Assembly: GCA_015852425.1 (NCBI GenBank)
Contig: JAAAIG010000173.1
Coordinates: 1 to 54,423, forward strand
Reading direction: 5' to 3'
Source: Gryganskiella cystojenkinii
Lineage: Eukaryota; Mortierellomycota; Mortierellomycetes; Mortierellales; Mortierellaceae
DNA: 54,423 nt
Both the position numbers and the translations under genes were made by a program. Positions 38,936 to 52,400 of this stretch are shown here, in pieces. The notes under the pieces were generated by a model. The model worked only from the letters and a program-made list of their open reading frames with translations, was not told the origin of the DNA and did not search any database. Within the stretch, counting starts at the first letter, position 1. Each line of letters opens with the position of its first letter.

Positions 38936-41900
38936 TTATGTAGAGGAAGGAGAGAGAGGCAAGGGAAGGAAGGCGAGAGGTAAGACGAGGGAAAGGGTAG
39001 GGGCGTCAATGTGGGTGGGTAGGTGTACAACGAGAAAAAGAAAAAAAGAAAAAAAAGAAGGTTGTCATCTTTCCGGCCATCCTTTATATGTTGGCGGCTT
39101 GAAGCCCTCGGAATCACAGGGCACCGAGGAAGGGGAAAAGCCCTGTCGCCATTCTGGTTCAACTGTTCTTCAACTCTCTTTTTTAGTTTCCAAACGCAAA
39201 AAGGTAGACAGGCGTGTTCTTGTCGTACAACAGGCAGACATGGAACACATCGTGCCACCTTGATAATAAAAAGAGAGTTCATTTCAAACAAAAAAAGAAG
39301 AGAGAAGATTTGAGAGCTGATCATGGGAAAATGAGGCAGAGCTCGACTCTAAGCAAACGGCAGGGGAACTCCTTCACACCGTGAATTCTATCCTTTACCC
39401 TGAACCCTGTCCAGGTCACCGACTTGCCTTTTTCGAATACTCTCGCCCTCCCTGAAAGACCTGAGAGCTTTTTTATTCTTTTCTATTTCTATTGCGTTTA
39501 CCTTTTCTTTGGATATGGTTCTTCTTCTTTTTTGGTTTTTTCAGAACGAGTCTTTTTTTTTGCTCTCCGAACCTTGCTGCGAGAGGGCAATAAAATCTTC
39601 CTTCTTTAACTCAGCCTGTTTCCTGGACGCTGGTGGTATTACTCACGCGAGCAAACAAATCTATCACCTTTTTATCTTTCTGTACCCCTCTCTGTTGTTG
39701 TGTCCCAAAGGCTTAGGTATAGGGAACCATTGGTCCATTTAAGTCATTATTGTTCGATCGAAAAAGAGGGAAAACGGTATAACAAACAGAAGGTATCGCG
39801 ATTGCTCCAGCTCATGAAGGACTGGTTGCCTTTCACCGAGTCCTTTGGTTTGGGATCGTTGGCCAAGGACCTTTGATTTCTCACCAGCGATTATTCAGAA
39901 GCATCACTTCTTCATGATCTGCGACGTGACAAATGCTTTCCACAACAGGACTCCTGTTTAACTGATCGAAAAAAGTGCTAACCCGCACTATCTCCAGTTT
40001 GCTGGAACGGGAGTTAGAGAGATTGAAAAAGAAAGAGAAAGGGAAAAGAAATAGGCCAATTTTTACCCCGTTCTCAACACGCTGATCTGCTGCATTTAGC
40101 TGAATCACAGAAGCGAACAATGGTCACCGACGGTTCCTTGTTTCCTTGCACATGTCACCAATTAAACCCTCATTGTAAACCCGACCAGCTTATTCGCAAT
40201 TCATCTCTATTCCTTCTCTCGCTCTTCTTTCGAAGTACCGAAGCTGCTCTCATCCATTCCCTTCAGCCCTGGAAAATACCCATTGCCAATTGCCCCGTGT
40301 TCACGTGTTCACTCTCTTACTTTCTCTTGGCTCGTTTTCGCATAAATCCGTCAATCAGATCATCAATCGACAGCTTGAATACATGCGAACATCGCTAAAC
40401 AAGTTCTTCATCGAAAATCAAAGGACCTTGATCACAACCGCACGATGCAGGGTTTTAGTGTTGGATAATCAACGGTCCCTCGTTCGATCTGCCCTGCTGC
40501 TCACACGAGCAATTGGGAATAACAAGGTTTTCCAAAATGGCAATCTTACAACTCCGAGCAGAAAATGAAAGAGCTCTTTTCCACGCCCGCCCCCTTTGCA
40601 CGTTTCCTCCACACCACCGGTTCCTGTGCTTCTGCGCGAATATCATTTTTTGTTGGTGACTAATTGATACGTACAGTTCTGTACAGTACAGGCCTGCCCT
40701 TGATGCATGTATCTGTCGCATAAATAAAAAGAATTTTTTTTTTTGTTTGTTTGTTTGATAAGAACAAGAGTACTAAAAACGAAATTATGGATTTCAAGCG
40801 ACTAGAAAACGAGCTCGAGAGAGAGAGAGTATTGACGGTTATCAAGAGATTGGTAGAGAAGTGCCAGGTACAGGATGGTCGAGTTCGATGAAGAATAGGC
40901 GACTAAAATAGCCACAATGAAAACATGTGAATTCAAGCGGAAAGAGCCTCGAGAACGTCTCCCTTTTTAAAAAAGAAGATTTCTGGGTTCCACTACGGTT
41001 GTTACAGCTTCGCAGATGGCTTTTGTGGCAAGAGTTGGTGGCCCAATATCATTATCAATCTAATTTGGACGAACTCAATTTTAATTCGCGAAGCACAAGG
41101 AGATCCAGTTTATTCGATTCCGGTGACCTTGGACGTCAACCTGAACCAGTCACCCCTCTAATGAAACACTCTCTTGCTCTCAGTTCCAGCGTTTACAAGG
41201 GTGATAGTACAGTACGATGTAAAATGTTGTTGCGATATCTTCTTGCAGGTACCATGTCGAAGTGTGACTAGGGAACGCGTTCATACCCTTCTCCATCAAT
41301 TTCTACCCTGCTGACGCGACATTATTCACATACTTCCATCTTTAGCACTCCTCATTCTTTTCGAAAGCACAAGAATCAAAGAGCGATACCAGCATTAGCT
41401 ACCACTACTTTTCTCCCGACGCGTTACCCTTAACCTCCTTCGCAGGCGTCTGAACCAAAGTCTATGTATTCACATATGCATTGCACTTTAGCGAGATTAC
41501 TGATCTCCGTCTCTGTGAAGAGTCCAGCAAGTAGGCGACTTCGTATGATTTCGGACAAGAGTTTACTCAGTTTGCAATTGATCCCACTTCAGAACAAATT
41601 AAGTGCCCTTCCTCACGGATTCTGGAACGTTTTTGTTCCACAAACTTTGGGTATAAATCACGTGCGGGACCGTATGTCATCAACGCGAAATAAAGGGTTA
41701 CCGAGAGAAGTAACCAGGAACCAGGTTTGCTTATTTTCTGCTCATACATATTTGAACCACGGGTCTTAACGTCGCAGGTATTGTCTCCCAACACAGGGCC
41801 TCGGCAGAGGATGCAGTTGAGGCGGGCACCATCGTTGACCTCTTCAATAATAGCAGGAAGATTCTGGGGCATGGACCAACAACTGGGCGAAGTAAAAAGG

Positions 41901-42152
41901 TTGTCTTGAATGCGAGAAAGAGGGATTCAATGCTGCTTGAGGGGATCTCGTTAGCCATTATTTTCGAGGGAACTTCATTTTGAAAATTTGAAAAAACTCA
42001 AGAACATTTTTGTTCTAGAATCAATCCAAGGGATATAATGTTTGAATGCGGGGATGTATTTTGTGTATGTAGTATATGCGATGAGAGTGGACTATGTAGA
42101 ATGGGTTGTTACTCGAGTAACCGTTAAGAAAATCAGGAGAGTACTTTCCGCT
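38936..42152. other. Gene-poor intergenic region (3.2 kb)
   Basis: It begins with purine-rich sequence (GGAAGGAGAG-type, then AAGAAAAAAAGAAAAAAAAG) next to the carboxylesterase start, presumably its promoter. Open frames on both strands are short, overlapping and unconvincing. A TTTG microrepeat is at 40735-40756. A coding-like patch at 41740-41960 is listed separately. No RNA gene was recognised. Confidence 0.45.
41740..41960 (-). pseudogene. Isolated coding-like fragment
   Basis: On the minus strand a stretch of good coding character reads PQNLPAIIEEVNDGARLNCI then LCRGPVLGDNTCDVKTRG, with third positions like the expressed genes. It is preceded in another frame by ATGGCTAACGAG (MANEIPSSSIESLFLAFKTT). 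No single frame covers both and no convincing splice sites join them, so it looks like an exon remnant. Family not recognised. Confidence 0.3.
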
Positions 42153-43425
42153 TTATGCGGAGGCGGCACGATCCTGGGTCTGGTAGTCGTAAAGACGGAC
42201 CAAGTTACGCTCCAACATGGCGACGGTAACCTTTCCGACGGCAGGGACGTAGATCGCGGCCTTCTTCTTAATCTCATCACCGTCAAAGTTCTTGAAGGTC
42301 GAGAAGTTGATGCAGACGGCACCATCGCGGAGCAAGTGCGAAGGAACCTTGTAAGAGGGTGAGGGGACACCGGTGATAACGACATCCGAAAGGGGGAGAA
42401 CATCCTCAACCTTCAATGTCGTCTCAGAGACCTAGACAGAGACAAGGGACCAAAGAAAACGGTGGCGATGGTTAAGATCTATTTTGTTCGTGACTCATCA
42501 GACGTGTCCATGTTTAAAAATCCGTAATAACATACCTCATGCTTCATGAGCTGAAGACCGACACCGCGGTGGAACTCTTGGATGCCGTTGATATCGACGG
42601 AGTAAACCTTGGCACCGTCGTTGGCCAAAAGAGCAGCCAGGGGACGACCGACAATCTCGGAACGGTTAATGATGGTCACGACTCTTCCGTGAAGGCGGTT
42701 TCCGTGAGGGAGGATTCCATTATAGACTCCGACATATTCCATGACCTTGACCAATCCCAAGGGTGTGCAAGGGATGATACATTTCTTGGTCTTGGCCTCG
42801 TCCAAGAACCGGATGTTGTGGTACATGTTGTAGACGTACTTGTGATGAAGACCCTCGACATCCTTGGCCACATCGACGACGTTTTGGAGATATTGATCCT
42901 GTAGTGGTTATTAAAAGAGGAACAAAAATGAGTTTGTTTTGCCACCAAATCGATAAAGATCAATTGGTTCCCTTTTCCAGCTAGACACAAAAGAGTCCGG
43001 TCATACCTGACGATCTCCAAAGACGGGGTAGTAGACCATGATACCGTGAACACCCTTGTCCTGGTTAGCCTCGACAATCTTGTTCTCGAGATCATTACGG
43101 GAGCACTTGCGAAGCTCAAACTCGACGCCAGTCTCGGCGCAGGTCTTCGCAGTCCACTCGGCGTACTTGCCAGCGGCAGGATCATCGTTGGCAAGGAAAC
43201 CGACCAATTTTGGGCAAATGTTGCGGCTCTTGATGGTGTTCTTGAGCTCTTCTCTGTTTGAGTCATACAGGGGAGGTTGAGATCAGATTAGAAGGAAAGT
43301 TGCATTTGATTCCCATTCTCATGAAAGGTAGAGAGTCATTCACCCAGCCTGGATTCAAAAGGGACAATGAATGCATACCTGTACGAGGCAGAGATGCCTT
43401 GGGCGAGGACAACCTTGCAGGACAT
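42153..43425 (-). CDS. MTD1: NAD-dependent methylenetetrahydrofolate dehydrogenase
   Basis: Oxidises 5,10-methylene-THF to 5,10-methenyl-THF with NAD in the cytosol, feeding one-carbon units to purine synthesis. Exons: 43425-43379, 43253-43007, 42898-42536, 42431-42153; 936 nt, 311 aa, against about 320 in yeast Mtd1. The start MSCKVVLAQGISASYREELK is family-like. Further marks are ANDDPAAGKYAEWTAKTCAE, KGVHGIMVYYPVFGDRQDQY, EGLHHKYVYNMYHNIRF, and the dinucleotide-binding segment VVTIINRSEIVGRPLAALL. The short monofunctional layout fits Mtd1 rather than the trifunctional C1-THF synthase. All junctions are in phase with GT-AG sites. The next gene, BRE1, is divergent with a 1.46-kb gap. Confidence 0.95.
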
Positions 43426-44885
43426 TATTGGTGAATGTGAGAGAGGGGGAAAGAGTGGGGAGTGGTGGGGGTGAGTGTTTGAATCTGATCAGAAAAAAGA
43501 CTAAAAGAGAAAAGAAGAGATCACTTTCCCCGTTGAGCATAAAAAGGGCTATCCGTTGGTCCTCCTCTCTGCCTGTGAAAAAAAAAAAAATTGGTCACAG
43601 TCAGTTACCCCGCAAAAAATTTTCAGACTGCGATCGTTTTATTTTATGTCCCGTCCGCTGAATCGTGACTGGTCGATGCTTCTTTCTTCTTCCTCACCTT
43701 TTTACTTTTTCACAGCTTCGCCTGTCCATTTTTGGTTGCTTATCGCCGGCGGAGGTAGGACCCAAAAACGTCGATGACTACATGTCGTTTTGGGAGCTGG
43801 GACTGTCAACGAGTGTCGGATTCGTGAGAACTTTTTTTTTTCTCTGCAAAGTTCCCTTCACTGCTTTGGATCGCGGGAAACTGTTTCCGAACTGCACCAG
43901 CAAAGAGTGTTGCGATATCCTTCAACCTAGACCCATGGATCGTGATGGTAATCCGATCCTTTGCGACGGAGAGAAAACTTCGTAGCTGACGACACCTCAG
44001 CCTGGTCATATCTGAGAATAGGCTCCTGTCTACAACTTAATCCTCTTTCCTTGTGCCTTCTTCATCCATATGGTCACTCGTCGTGTCTAATTGCTCGATC
44101 GATCTGAGGTTATATCCGCTGATGTTTTGAGAGCGTGATCCCGTCAGGTTTGAGAGGGAGGGCAGCAAAGGTACAGCACAGGTTACCCTCTTAAAAATTG
44201 TTTCGATCTGAACAAGAAATTATCCAGAAAAGAGCTCCCTGGATTCTCGCGCGTCGTGAGAGGTTCTCCCTGGCCATTGGTGCCACGGTCGCAAAGCGAT
44301 ATGAAAAGGTGAGCAATAGCAAACAAAAACCCATCAATGGCTCCCTTGTCGCCCGCCCTGCGGTCTATCCTATCATTGTTTTGGGTGAGGAACGACTAAT
44401 ACGGGCTATAATTACGTAACAGTAAATATTTGAATCGCAAGTACTAACTTTCCTCAGAAACACGTGATCGGTGCAATCCAGAGACTGCAAAGGAAAGAGA
44501 ACCTCTTTTCCTTCTTCATTGACCGCACTCTGTTGTTTTTGCTTCACCCTCCTACCCTCCCTTTCCCATACCGCAATCCATTCTCGTTTGTTGTCCTGTC
44601 CATCACCCCAAAAGCAACAACAATTATCTCTTGAAGGTAACAAACTACGCATCATGCAATGCAATAATTATATCTTTGATATCCTGATCTAATCAGTAAA
44701 GTTCCTCTCTCTGTCTCTCCTTTCTGCGGTAGATCAACTCTCACTCTGTCCCTCTGTTGAAGACCGGATTGTTCACTTTTTTTTATCATTCGCGCCTCTA
44801 CACATTAATCCCATTCCTCGCCCCTTGTCGGTCGTAATTGTTTTCCACCATAAGCCCTTCGAAGGATCTCCGAGTCGCCGCTTCT
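43426..44885. other. Divergent intergenic region, MTD1 / BRE1
   Basis: Purine/GGTGG-rich sequence at 43430-43475 is the MTD1 5' flank; CT-rich sequence at 44690-44830 precedes BRE1. A plus-strand frame at 43665-43985 (106 codons) has no recognised motif. No gene could be supported. Confidence 0.45.
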
Positions 44886-47800
44886 ATGGAAGACAGAAGC
44901 ATCCGTAAGCGCAGGCTTACTGAAGACGCTGCTGGCTTGCCCATCGAAACAATGTCGGCCTCCACTGCCGTCGTCGGTCCCTCGGCGAGTCACGACAGTC
45001 TGATGAGTCCACTGCCAAAGAAACGACAGCTGACCGATGGTGAATTCAAAAACTTCAGTCATGGGCCACCATCCGCCCAGACCCCAAAGGATACCGCAAG
45101 CTCTTCAGAACCCAACACTGCTGCTGAGGTATACATTTGTCTCCGATTTCCTTCGCTTGTTTTTCTATTGTTCAGCGGATTATTACTTTCGGCAGGGAAG
45201 AGAGTGGCGAGGTTAGGATGAACAAAGGGTCTGCGCAAAAACAAAGGAAATATGACCTATTTGCTTACCAGTACTGAAACATGGCCATTGTGGACCGTGG
45301 TCAAGCGTGGGTCTTCCTCGTACAGCACCAACAAACAATATCGCCGTCCACTACTACTGACATATGAGCCATGGAGCGCAGCTGAGGTCGACTGGATTCC
45401 TGGACTCAAGCACCAAACAGACTCTGCGATTTTTGGGCGGAAGGGTGTTTACTTTCTTCTGTCAGGCTCTCCATTCTCAGCTGTCTTGTTTACTTTTTAT
45501 CGCCACACGACAGCTACTGTTGACTTTTTTTTCTGAGCCTTCGAGAAATCCACCACTGACAACTGTCTTCTCTTCATGTTGTTTGTGCACTGCCAATAGG
45601 AGGTCTTGCTCAATTTTCAAAAGGAGGCGATTTGGCGTCAAATGCAGGAATACAAGCGAGAGTATACAAGGGCACAGGAACGGATCTCTCGGCTGCAAGA
45701 GAAGCAAGTAGATTACGAGGCACATCTCAGCACTATCGATATTTACTGGAACACGGTATGTCCTACAGATATTGCGGACGGGTTAGTTGAACTCCTTTTA
45801 CAGATTCATGATTGAGAACTGAGTCTAACAGTGAAATTCTTCTTTACCTGTATGTTGTACACATAGTTGTTACAAGATCTTACGATGCTCATGACAAGGG
45901 TCAATATCAATGTGGAAACCAAGGATATGGTCCTTAATGGTATGTATTCTCGGCCTTTTTTTCTATGGTATACGACGTAATTCTGTTGGATGTGCCACTA
46001 ATGGATCACTTGATATATGTATAAATAGACGGCACAAGTTTTGCGACATTCTTTTTGAACGGGCCATCAGCAGACGGTCAACTGGGCGATCTCAAAGATG
46101 TGACGATAGATGCCCTCAGGCCAGCAATCGAAGCCCGTTCAGAATACACAAAGGAAATTGTCTTGAAGTTGCTTAGGATAATCGAGGACTGGTCAGCGAA
46201 CCGCGATACTTTCTGGAGCACGTTAAAAGATTCTGGTAGGTGCTTTGGTTTTCTGATTCCTTGCCCTCGAGTGCCTAGTTTAAAGGCAATTTCAAATCGG
46301 GAAGTCTGAGTTTCTAACAAGCTCTCTATTCTTTAGATCCAGCGGCAAAGGAGAATGCGGTCATCCAAGCTTTGACGGACGAACACAACAAGATCGCGGC
46401 TCTATACAAAAAAGGGCAAACAGATATCGATCAACTACAGGCGAAGTGCCACGGTTTCACCGATCAAGTCTCGAGACTGAAAAATGAGCTCAAGATCACG
46501 AAGATTCGGCTGGACGAGACGGCCGAGCATCTGGACGATTCTAAGGAGCGACTTCGCAAAGTAGAAAAGAACCTGGATCGAGAAAGGAGTGTGCTTGTGG
46601 CCGCGGTAACATCAGGGTCCATCTTCGGAGAGAATTACATCGCAGCACCAACCACCGCATCAACCCCTGCTGGGTCCGGCTCGGGTGTTGAGACCGTCAA
46701 GAACGAGGTCCATGACACCTCCACGGACGAGTTGTTGCAATATCGTGAACTGGCCCTTACTAGATTGGCTGAGCTCGAGCAGATGAAATCCGAAAGAGTC
46801 CATCTTAAGAACAATTTGGACCACTTGCGGATGCAGCTGAGCCATATCCCCGACGAAAAGATCCATGACTCTCAGATGGTCAAATCTCTGCTGTCGCAGA
46901 TGCAGTATGCGCGAAACGATGCCGATCACTACCGGAACGAAGCCGTTAAGCTGAGAGGTGATCTGGAAGAGCTTCACCTGGCTCGCCGCAAGTTTATGGA
47001 TAACCTGGAGAGTGAGGAGAAGGGTCGACGGGCAGCCTTGGAAGAAGAGCTCAAGAAATTGGAAAGCGATATTTCACGTCTGCGTGACAGTCGTGATCGA
47101 TTCCAGCAAATGTATGAGGCTCGATGCACCAAAGACGACTATGAGATGCAACAGAACCAAGAGATCCGGAAGATTGCCAACACTCGAAAGGTGCGTTTCT
47201 GAACCTTGTTTTTCGTGTTCGAACTGCATCTCATATCTGTCCTCTTTCATACTGACATTCGTTGATTTTCTTCAATTCTGACAGGATCGAATTACGACAT
47301 TGGCGACAGATATTCAACGACTTCAAATCATGCTTGCAGCCAACACGGGTGACAAGAATGCGTTCGCTTTCTACCTCAGTGGACCTACCGATAAATCCTA
47401 TCTGGACGATCTTCGCAACAAGCTTAAGGTCTCGGAAGAGCAGATCAAGAGTTTGACAACAGAGTTGGAGGTATCCAAGGAAGCGACCTCAGAATTGCGG
47501 GAGTTGCATGAAGTCACCCTCTCGGAGCATCGTCTCAAAGCCGAAGTCGTAGAGTTGACGGCCAAGCTTGCAAAGCTTGACAGTATTCTGGGAGGATCCA
47601 TTGACGACCCAGTCACCACCTTAATGACGACTCTCAAGACCAAGGATGAGATGATTGAGCAGCTCAAGCAAAAAGTCCAGGCTCACGAGGCTGTCCAAGC
47701 GCCATTGTTGAACGAGCTTCATACGGTGGCAACTGCCTGGGGACAACTCGAGGAGGCGACTTCTCGAAAGGTGATTGATCTTGCACAGAAGGAAGACCTG

Positions 47801-48554
47801 ATCTACAAGTTGCTCTCGGACAAGACCAGACAGGAATCCAAGTGCAACCTTTTGATCCGTGCCAAGGATGCGAGTGCCAACATGACCGCGGTTATGAAAC
47901 GTCAGTCGGATATGCAGTTGGACCAGATCCGGCGATTGGAGGAGCGTGAAAAGAATCTCAACATGCAGATGGTAAGCTCGATATTCTTGGTATATTGCTA
48001 TTTGTGGCTTGATTGAAGACCACACCGAGTAGCGATGAAACCTAACATTACGTGTCATCAACTTTGATCTTTAATAGGCTACACTGGAGCGTGAACAGGC
48101 CCTTTTGAACAGCAGCGTATCGATCCACAAGAGCAAGTTGCAAGAGTACAGTCAACAGAACGCCGGGTTCAAGGAAAAGTACACTCGTCAGGAGGAGAGA
48201 CTGTTAGAGCTCCAAGGCATGTTGCGGGAGCGGACCGAGGCGTACGAGAACGAAGCTTATTCTCGGAAACGACTGGTTGAAGAGTCGGAATCGATGAAGC
48301 GCAAGATTGAGGAGCATGTTAAGGCCGAATCGAGTTCTGTGGAGCACTCTGAGGCGGCAAAACAGGCTGCCAGGTACTTGAAGTTGTTGAAGTGCCCGGC
48401 CTGTGATGCGAACTTCAAGTCGCATGTGATCCTGCGGTGTATGCACGTCTTTTGTAAGAGCTGCATCGATAACCAAATCGAGTTCCGTCAGCGGAAATGT
48501 CCTACTTGCCGAGAGAACTTTGGAGCCAAGGATGTCAAGGAGATCTACTTGTAA
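44886..48554 (+). CDS. BRE1: Histone H2B E3 ubiquitin ligase BRE1 (RNF20/RNF40)
   Basis: Nuclear RING ligase that, with RAD6, monoubiquitinates histone H2B and so promotes H3K4 and H3K79 methylation. Seven exons: 44886-45128, 45600-45755, 45867-45939, 46029-46235, 46337-47190, 47285-47971, 48078-48554; 2697 nt, 898 aa. The N-terminus starts MEDRSIRKRRLTEDAAGLPI with basic patches. Most of the protein is predicted coiled coil (for example RLKNELKITKIRLDETAEHL). The C-terminal C3HC4 RING spans about residues 846-884: LLKCPACDANFKSHVIL, RCMHVFCKSCIDNQIEF and RKCPTCRENFG, ending EIYL. Length lies between yeast Bre1 (700) and human RNF20 (975). The proposed ATG is the first with a basic N-terminus in frame; the frame also extends 16 codons upstream without another ATG. 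Confidence 0.95.
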
Positions 48555-49480
48555 CTGTTCTATCACTTTTCGTCTTGCCTTTATTTTTGTTTGTTTCTGG
48601 CTTTTCTTTTTCTTTTTTTTAGTTTTCTGTTCGTCCCATTCCTTTTTTTTTCTTAGAGTTTTCCCATGTACTTTTCATTTCATTTCTTTGCAATTTTGTA
48701 TCATATCCCTTTTTTTTCCTCTCTGTAAAACAACAACATCGCCTCACAACCTAACGAACAAGAAAAAAAACCTTCCCCCATTGTTGAAAAAAGAACCTTG
48801 CATATCCATCAAATAAAGAAATTCGGGTCGTGTTTGTTGAAAGAAACTTTGTTATTGTCGAAGGCTCGTTGTCACGTTGGTTACTCTTCCGGATCTCCCA
48901 GGCACGGCCTTGTTTACATTTTTTCCCTTCTTCCTTGTTTATCTCGTTTTCCTGGTACTGGACTGACCTCTCCAAGCTCTTGGTCGACACAATAAATCCT
49001 TTTGGAGACAAGGGGGATGGAGTTTCTGAAAATCTGATCAAGAAACACTTCGTTCGTTCGCAAGGTATCTCTCTATTGCCATTTTCCCAGCTATTCGGTG
49101 TTCCCTCCCACGTTCTCAAATCTGTCGGCCCTGCGCGCGGATTTTCAGTGGCCGAACCAAACTTAGACAAAATCCTGGATCTTTTCTTGCTTCGGTACCT
49201 TGAGACTCTGACACTTCTCTCGATTGGAAAAGTCACGATGCTGTCCTCGTGGCCATGGTTTTTTGTCCACATCTACAGACACGGGAAATGACCGAGTTGA
49301 GATTAGCGAGCCCGGATCAATGACTGGAGGTTTACGAACGATCCTGGGTCGTTTTTCGCACCCCTTACACAGATACAGTAGCAATAAAACGTCCAAAAAT
49401 ATTCTTTATGTACAAGAGGGTATGATCTATACGCTTCTATTTACTTGTGTAGGGGACTCTGAGCCTTGGTCCTTGTCCTC
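48555..49480. other. Convergent intergenic region, BRE1 / TCP11-like
   Basis: Strong T-rich tracts (48585-48720) follow the BRE1 stop, consistent with a 3' UTR and terminator. Competing open frames at 48830-49291 (plus) and 48751-49272 (minus) overlap almost exactly and have no family features. Confidence 0.45.
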
Positions 49481-52400
49481 TTAGGCCTGATTGTGATCCT
49501 TGTGCTCGGATAGTGGTTGTTCTTGTGGTTGATGTTGGCGTTGCTCCTGTCCTTCAACCCCTTCCATGGGCTCTAGCCCTGACACGGACGTGCGGTTACT
49601 TGCAGATACTGCAGTATTAACTTCAGCCTGGGGAGCAACATTATCGGAAACAGCGGTGCCTGCAGCAGCTGTAGCGGCAACCTGAGAGGCACGCTCCTCT
49701 CGAATCTTGGCCACAGCCCGTTGAACAGCCGCAGTATTTTCAACCTTGATCACATTCGAGATCACGTTGTCGTACCAGCTTCGATAGACCTGGGCGTTAT
49801 ACTTGCACAGGAACCGAATCAACGTCGCGACTTTTTCAATCTCGGCTCCCAACGAGACCAAGCCGACCCTGGCTAGGACCTGAGGTTCCAAAGCAGGTGC
49901 CAGCACTTGCTTGTTTGAGGGGAGCGGAGACAGGATAAAATTTTCCAGGACCTTGCGGAGACTTCGGGACAGGACTGTGAACAATGTTGAATCAAACGAG
50001 AGCGATCGATGAATCGTGTTCAAGACATAATTCTTTTGGTCCTCTGAGAGCAGGAACTGAGACGCTGTGACAGCTGTGGGTTGTTGGACCGTTGACGGTG
50101 ATGGCGTTGACGGGTTACTGATCGTGGTGGAGGATACAGGACTGGCAGACTGCTGCTGTTGTTGTTGCTGATCGGGTGACAAGCGGCGAAGAGGCGATAC
50201 CGCTCGAGAGTTCTTCAACAGGACTCGCTCTTTGGCCTCGACGATCACCTCAGTGAGTTGTTCGGGTCCTGTCTGGGGCTGTTCCAACAGCTTGAACAAC
50301 TGCGACTGCAACTCGGATTGATCCTGTTCACTGAGGGGTGGCTGCACACTGTTCGAGACGTTCATCAACAGAGCAACCATCCCGATCGCCTGAATCTCGT
50401 TCTGGTATCGACTCAGTCGAGTCTGGTCTAGCGCAAACGTTTCAGGAAAATTCTTGTAGTTTTCCAAGAGTTGTTTCCCAAACAAGAGGTCCAAGACCGC
50501 GGAAACAAAGATCTCGAAATGTTTGTTGCTCTTCATGTCGGATCGTTCACGGACCAGAGGTACTTTTGGAGCAGAGTCCGGGGCTGAGGTCGAGGTCGAC
50601 ACCGGCGCTGGGGTCATGGACGTGATAGTCGGTTGCTCAGCAAAGAACTTTTCCCCAGCTTCTTCAAGCCAAGCCGTCGTCCGTTCCAAAGAGGTCTCAC
50701 CCTGTTCCAGAGCCTCCTGGAACGCATTTCGTTCGTAGGGAATGGCTTGTTTCTCCAGACTCGGTCGCGCGACCATCAATCGGAAATTGGCCATGTCCAT
50801 CATCATATCATCTAGGAGCTCGAGGATCGACCTGAGAACACTGACCAGATCCTTGGATGTTGTCGATGTTGCAGTATATGGTCCTGTTGTTGATGACTGA
50901 GAAGACGAACCTTGTTGTTCTTGTTGCTGCTGAATGATAGCCAAGTCTTCTTGGATACCTTGTAGGGTCGCATCCCGAACGGGCGCACACAACTGTCGCA
51001 TCCAGACCAAGACGATCTCGAGGGCCTTGTTGACATTGTAGACGTTCTGATCGACCTGTTGTTGAACAAACTCCAGATCTAACGTATCCTCGATCTTGCG
51101 GGCAAAATCCGACTGGGGCGAGACCATTTCCAAAAGTTGTTGACGGATCGTGCTCAGCAAGGGTGTGATCCATTTGCTCAACTGGCCCTGCTCAGCATCC
51201 TCCCGGATCTTGTCGAAATAAGCCTTGGTCGCCATGGCTCGTATCCTGGCCTCGAGACTCTGCTGTGAACCTGCGGCGGTTGCGGTGTCACCACTGGAGG
51301 AGGAAGACGATTGAAGATCGGGACCGGGTCCGCCGCCTGGGTGAGGTCGTTTGGGCTCGATTTTGAAATTGGGGTCGAGGCAGAGTTCATGAAGGAGCTG
51401 AAGGTTTGTCCATTGAGCAGGTGGTCGCACTCCAGATATGAAATCCGACGAAATCGAGGCTGCAATGGCTGCATTTTTGGTCCGCGTTGGTTTCTTTGTC
51501 TGAGGTGGAGAGTCCTCAGGAGAAGAGGTAATATCGGCATCGTCGGTCAAGGTAGAGGAAGCTGCTGGGTTTGCTGCTCCTTCCACAGGACGGTCGCCGT
51601 TCCTGGTAGCGGGCTTAGCTGTAGAGGGTTTGCGTTGTCTCTTCTTGACGGTTGAAGCGACTGTCTCGGTCGGTGTCGTCTCTGTCGTTAAAGTCGTCGG
51701 TTCTGATGATGATGACGATGGCTCTGCTTTTGATTCCGGTGTTGCGTCCGGCGTACGGTCTCGCGTCGGTTCTGGGGCGAGCGCAAGCTCTGCTTGTGAA
51801 GTAATTGCTGTCGAAGCAGCAGCAGAAGAGGCGGTGGCAGTGGTCTGCCCAGATGATGAAGGTGAGTAGATCTGATCAATAAACTCTTGAAACACGGCAT
51901 CGACTCTGGTGACGCCCTGTCGACCAGCAATCTGAAGGGCCTTCTTCCGGATCTCTTGACGTTGCGCCTCGATCTTGGGTTCCCATTCGTGTCGAGCACC
52001 GCTGTCCTGCCTGATCGATTGCCAGAGGGATTCGATTTCTCGCGCATGAGCGAGTAAACCCTCAAAGAGTCGCTCTGCATCCTTGGCCTTCCAGGACTCA
52101 AACAGGTTGAAGTAGGTGTGCCAGGCTTGTTCAAAGTGTTTCATAAGCGCAGTGTTGTTGTTGTTGTTTTGACCCTGTTGATTTGGAGGGTTTGAGGATT
52201 CGGACATGACTGGTGCTTTAGACATGTCGAGCTGCTGAGCCCATGTTTGAATGGATTCGAGGAATGCTTTTGCGGATTCGATCAGGTCCTTGAATGAGTC
52301 CTCGGTCGCGTCTGGTTCACCTGAGGCATCAAGTTGCTGTAGTGGTAGTTGTTGTTGAGTGGAGTTTGCGTGTTCACGTTCCGTGTCCATGTCGAGATAG

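Noticed and set aside
48751..49291. Overlapping opposite-strand frames of about 150-170 codons
   Set aside because: They are mutually antisense, have no recognised features and lie in the 3' flanks of BRE1 and the TCP11-like gene.
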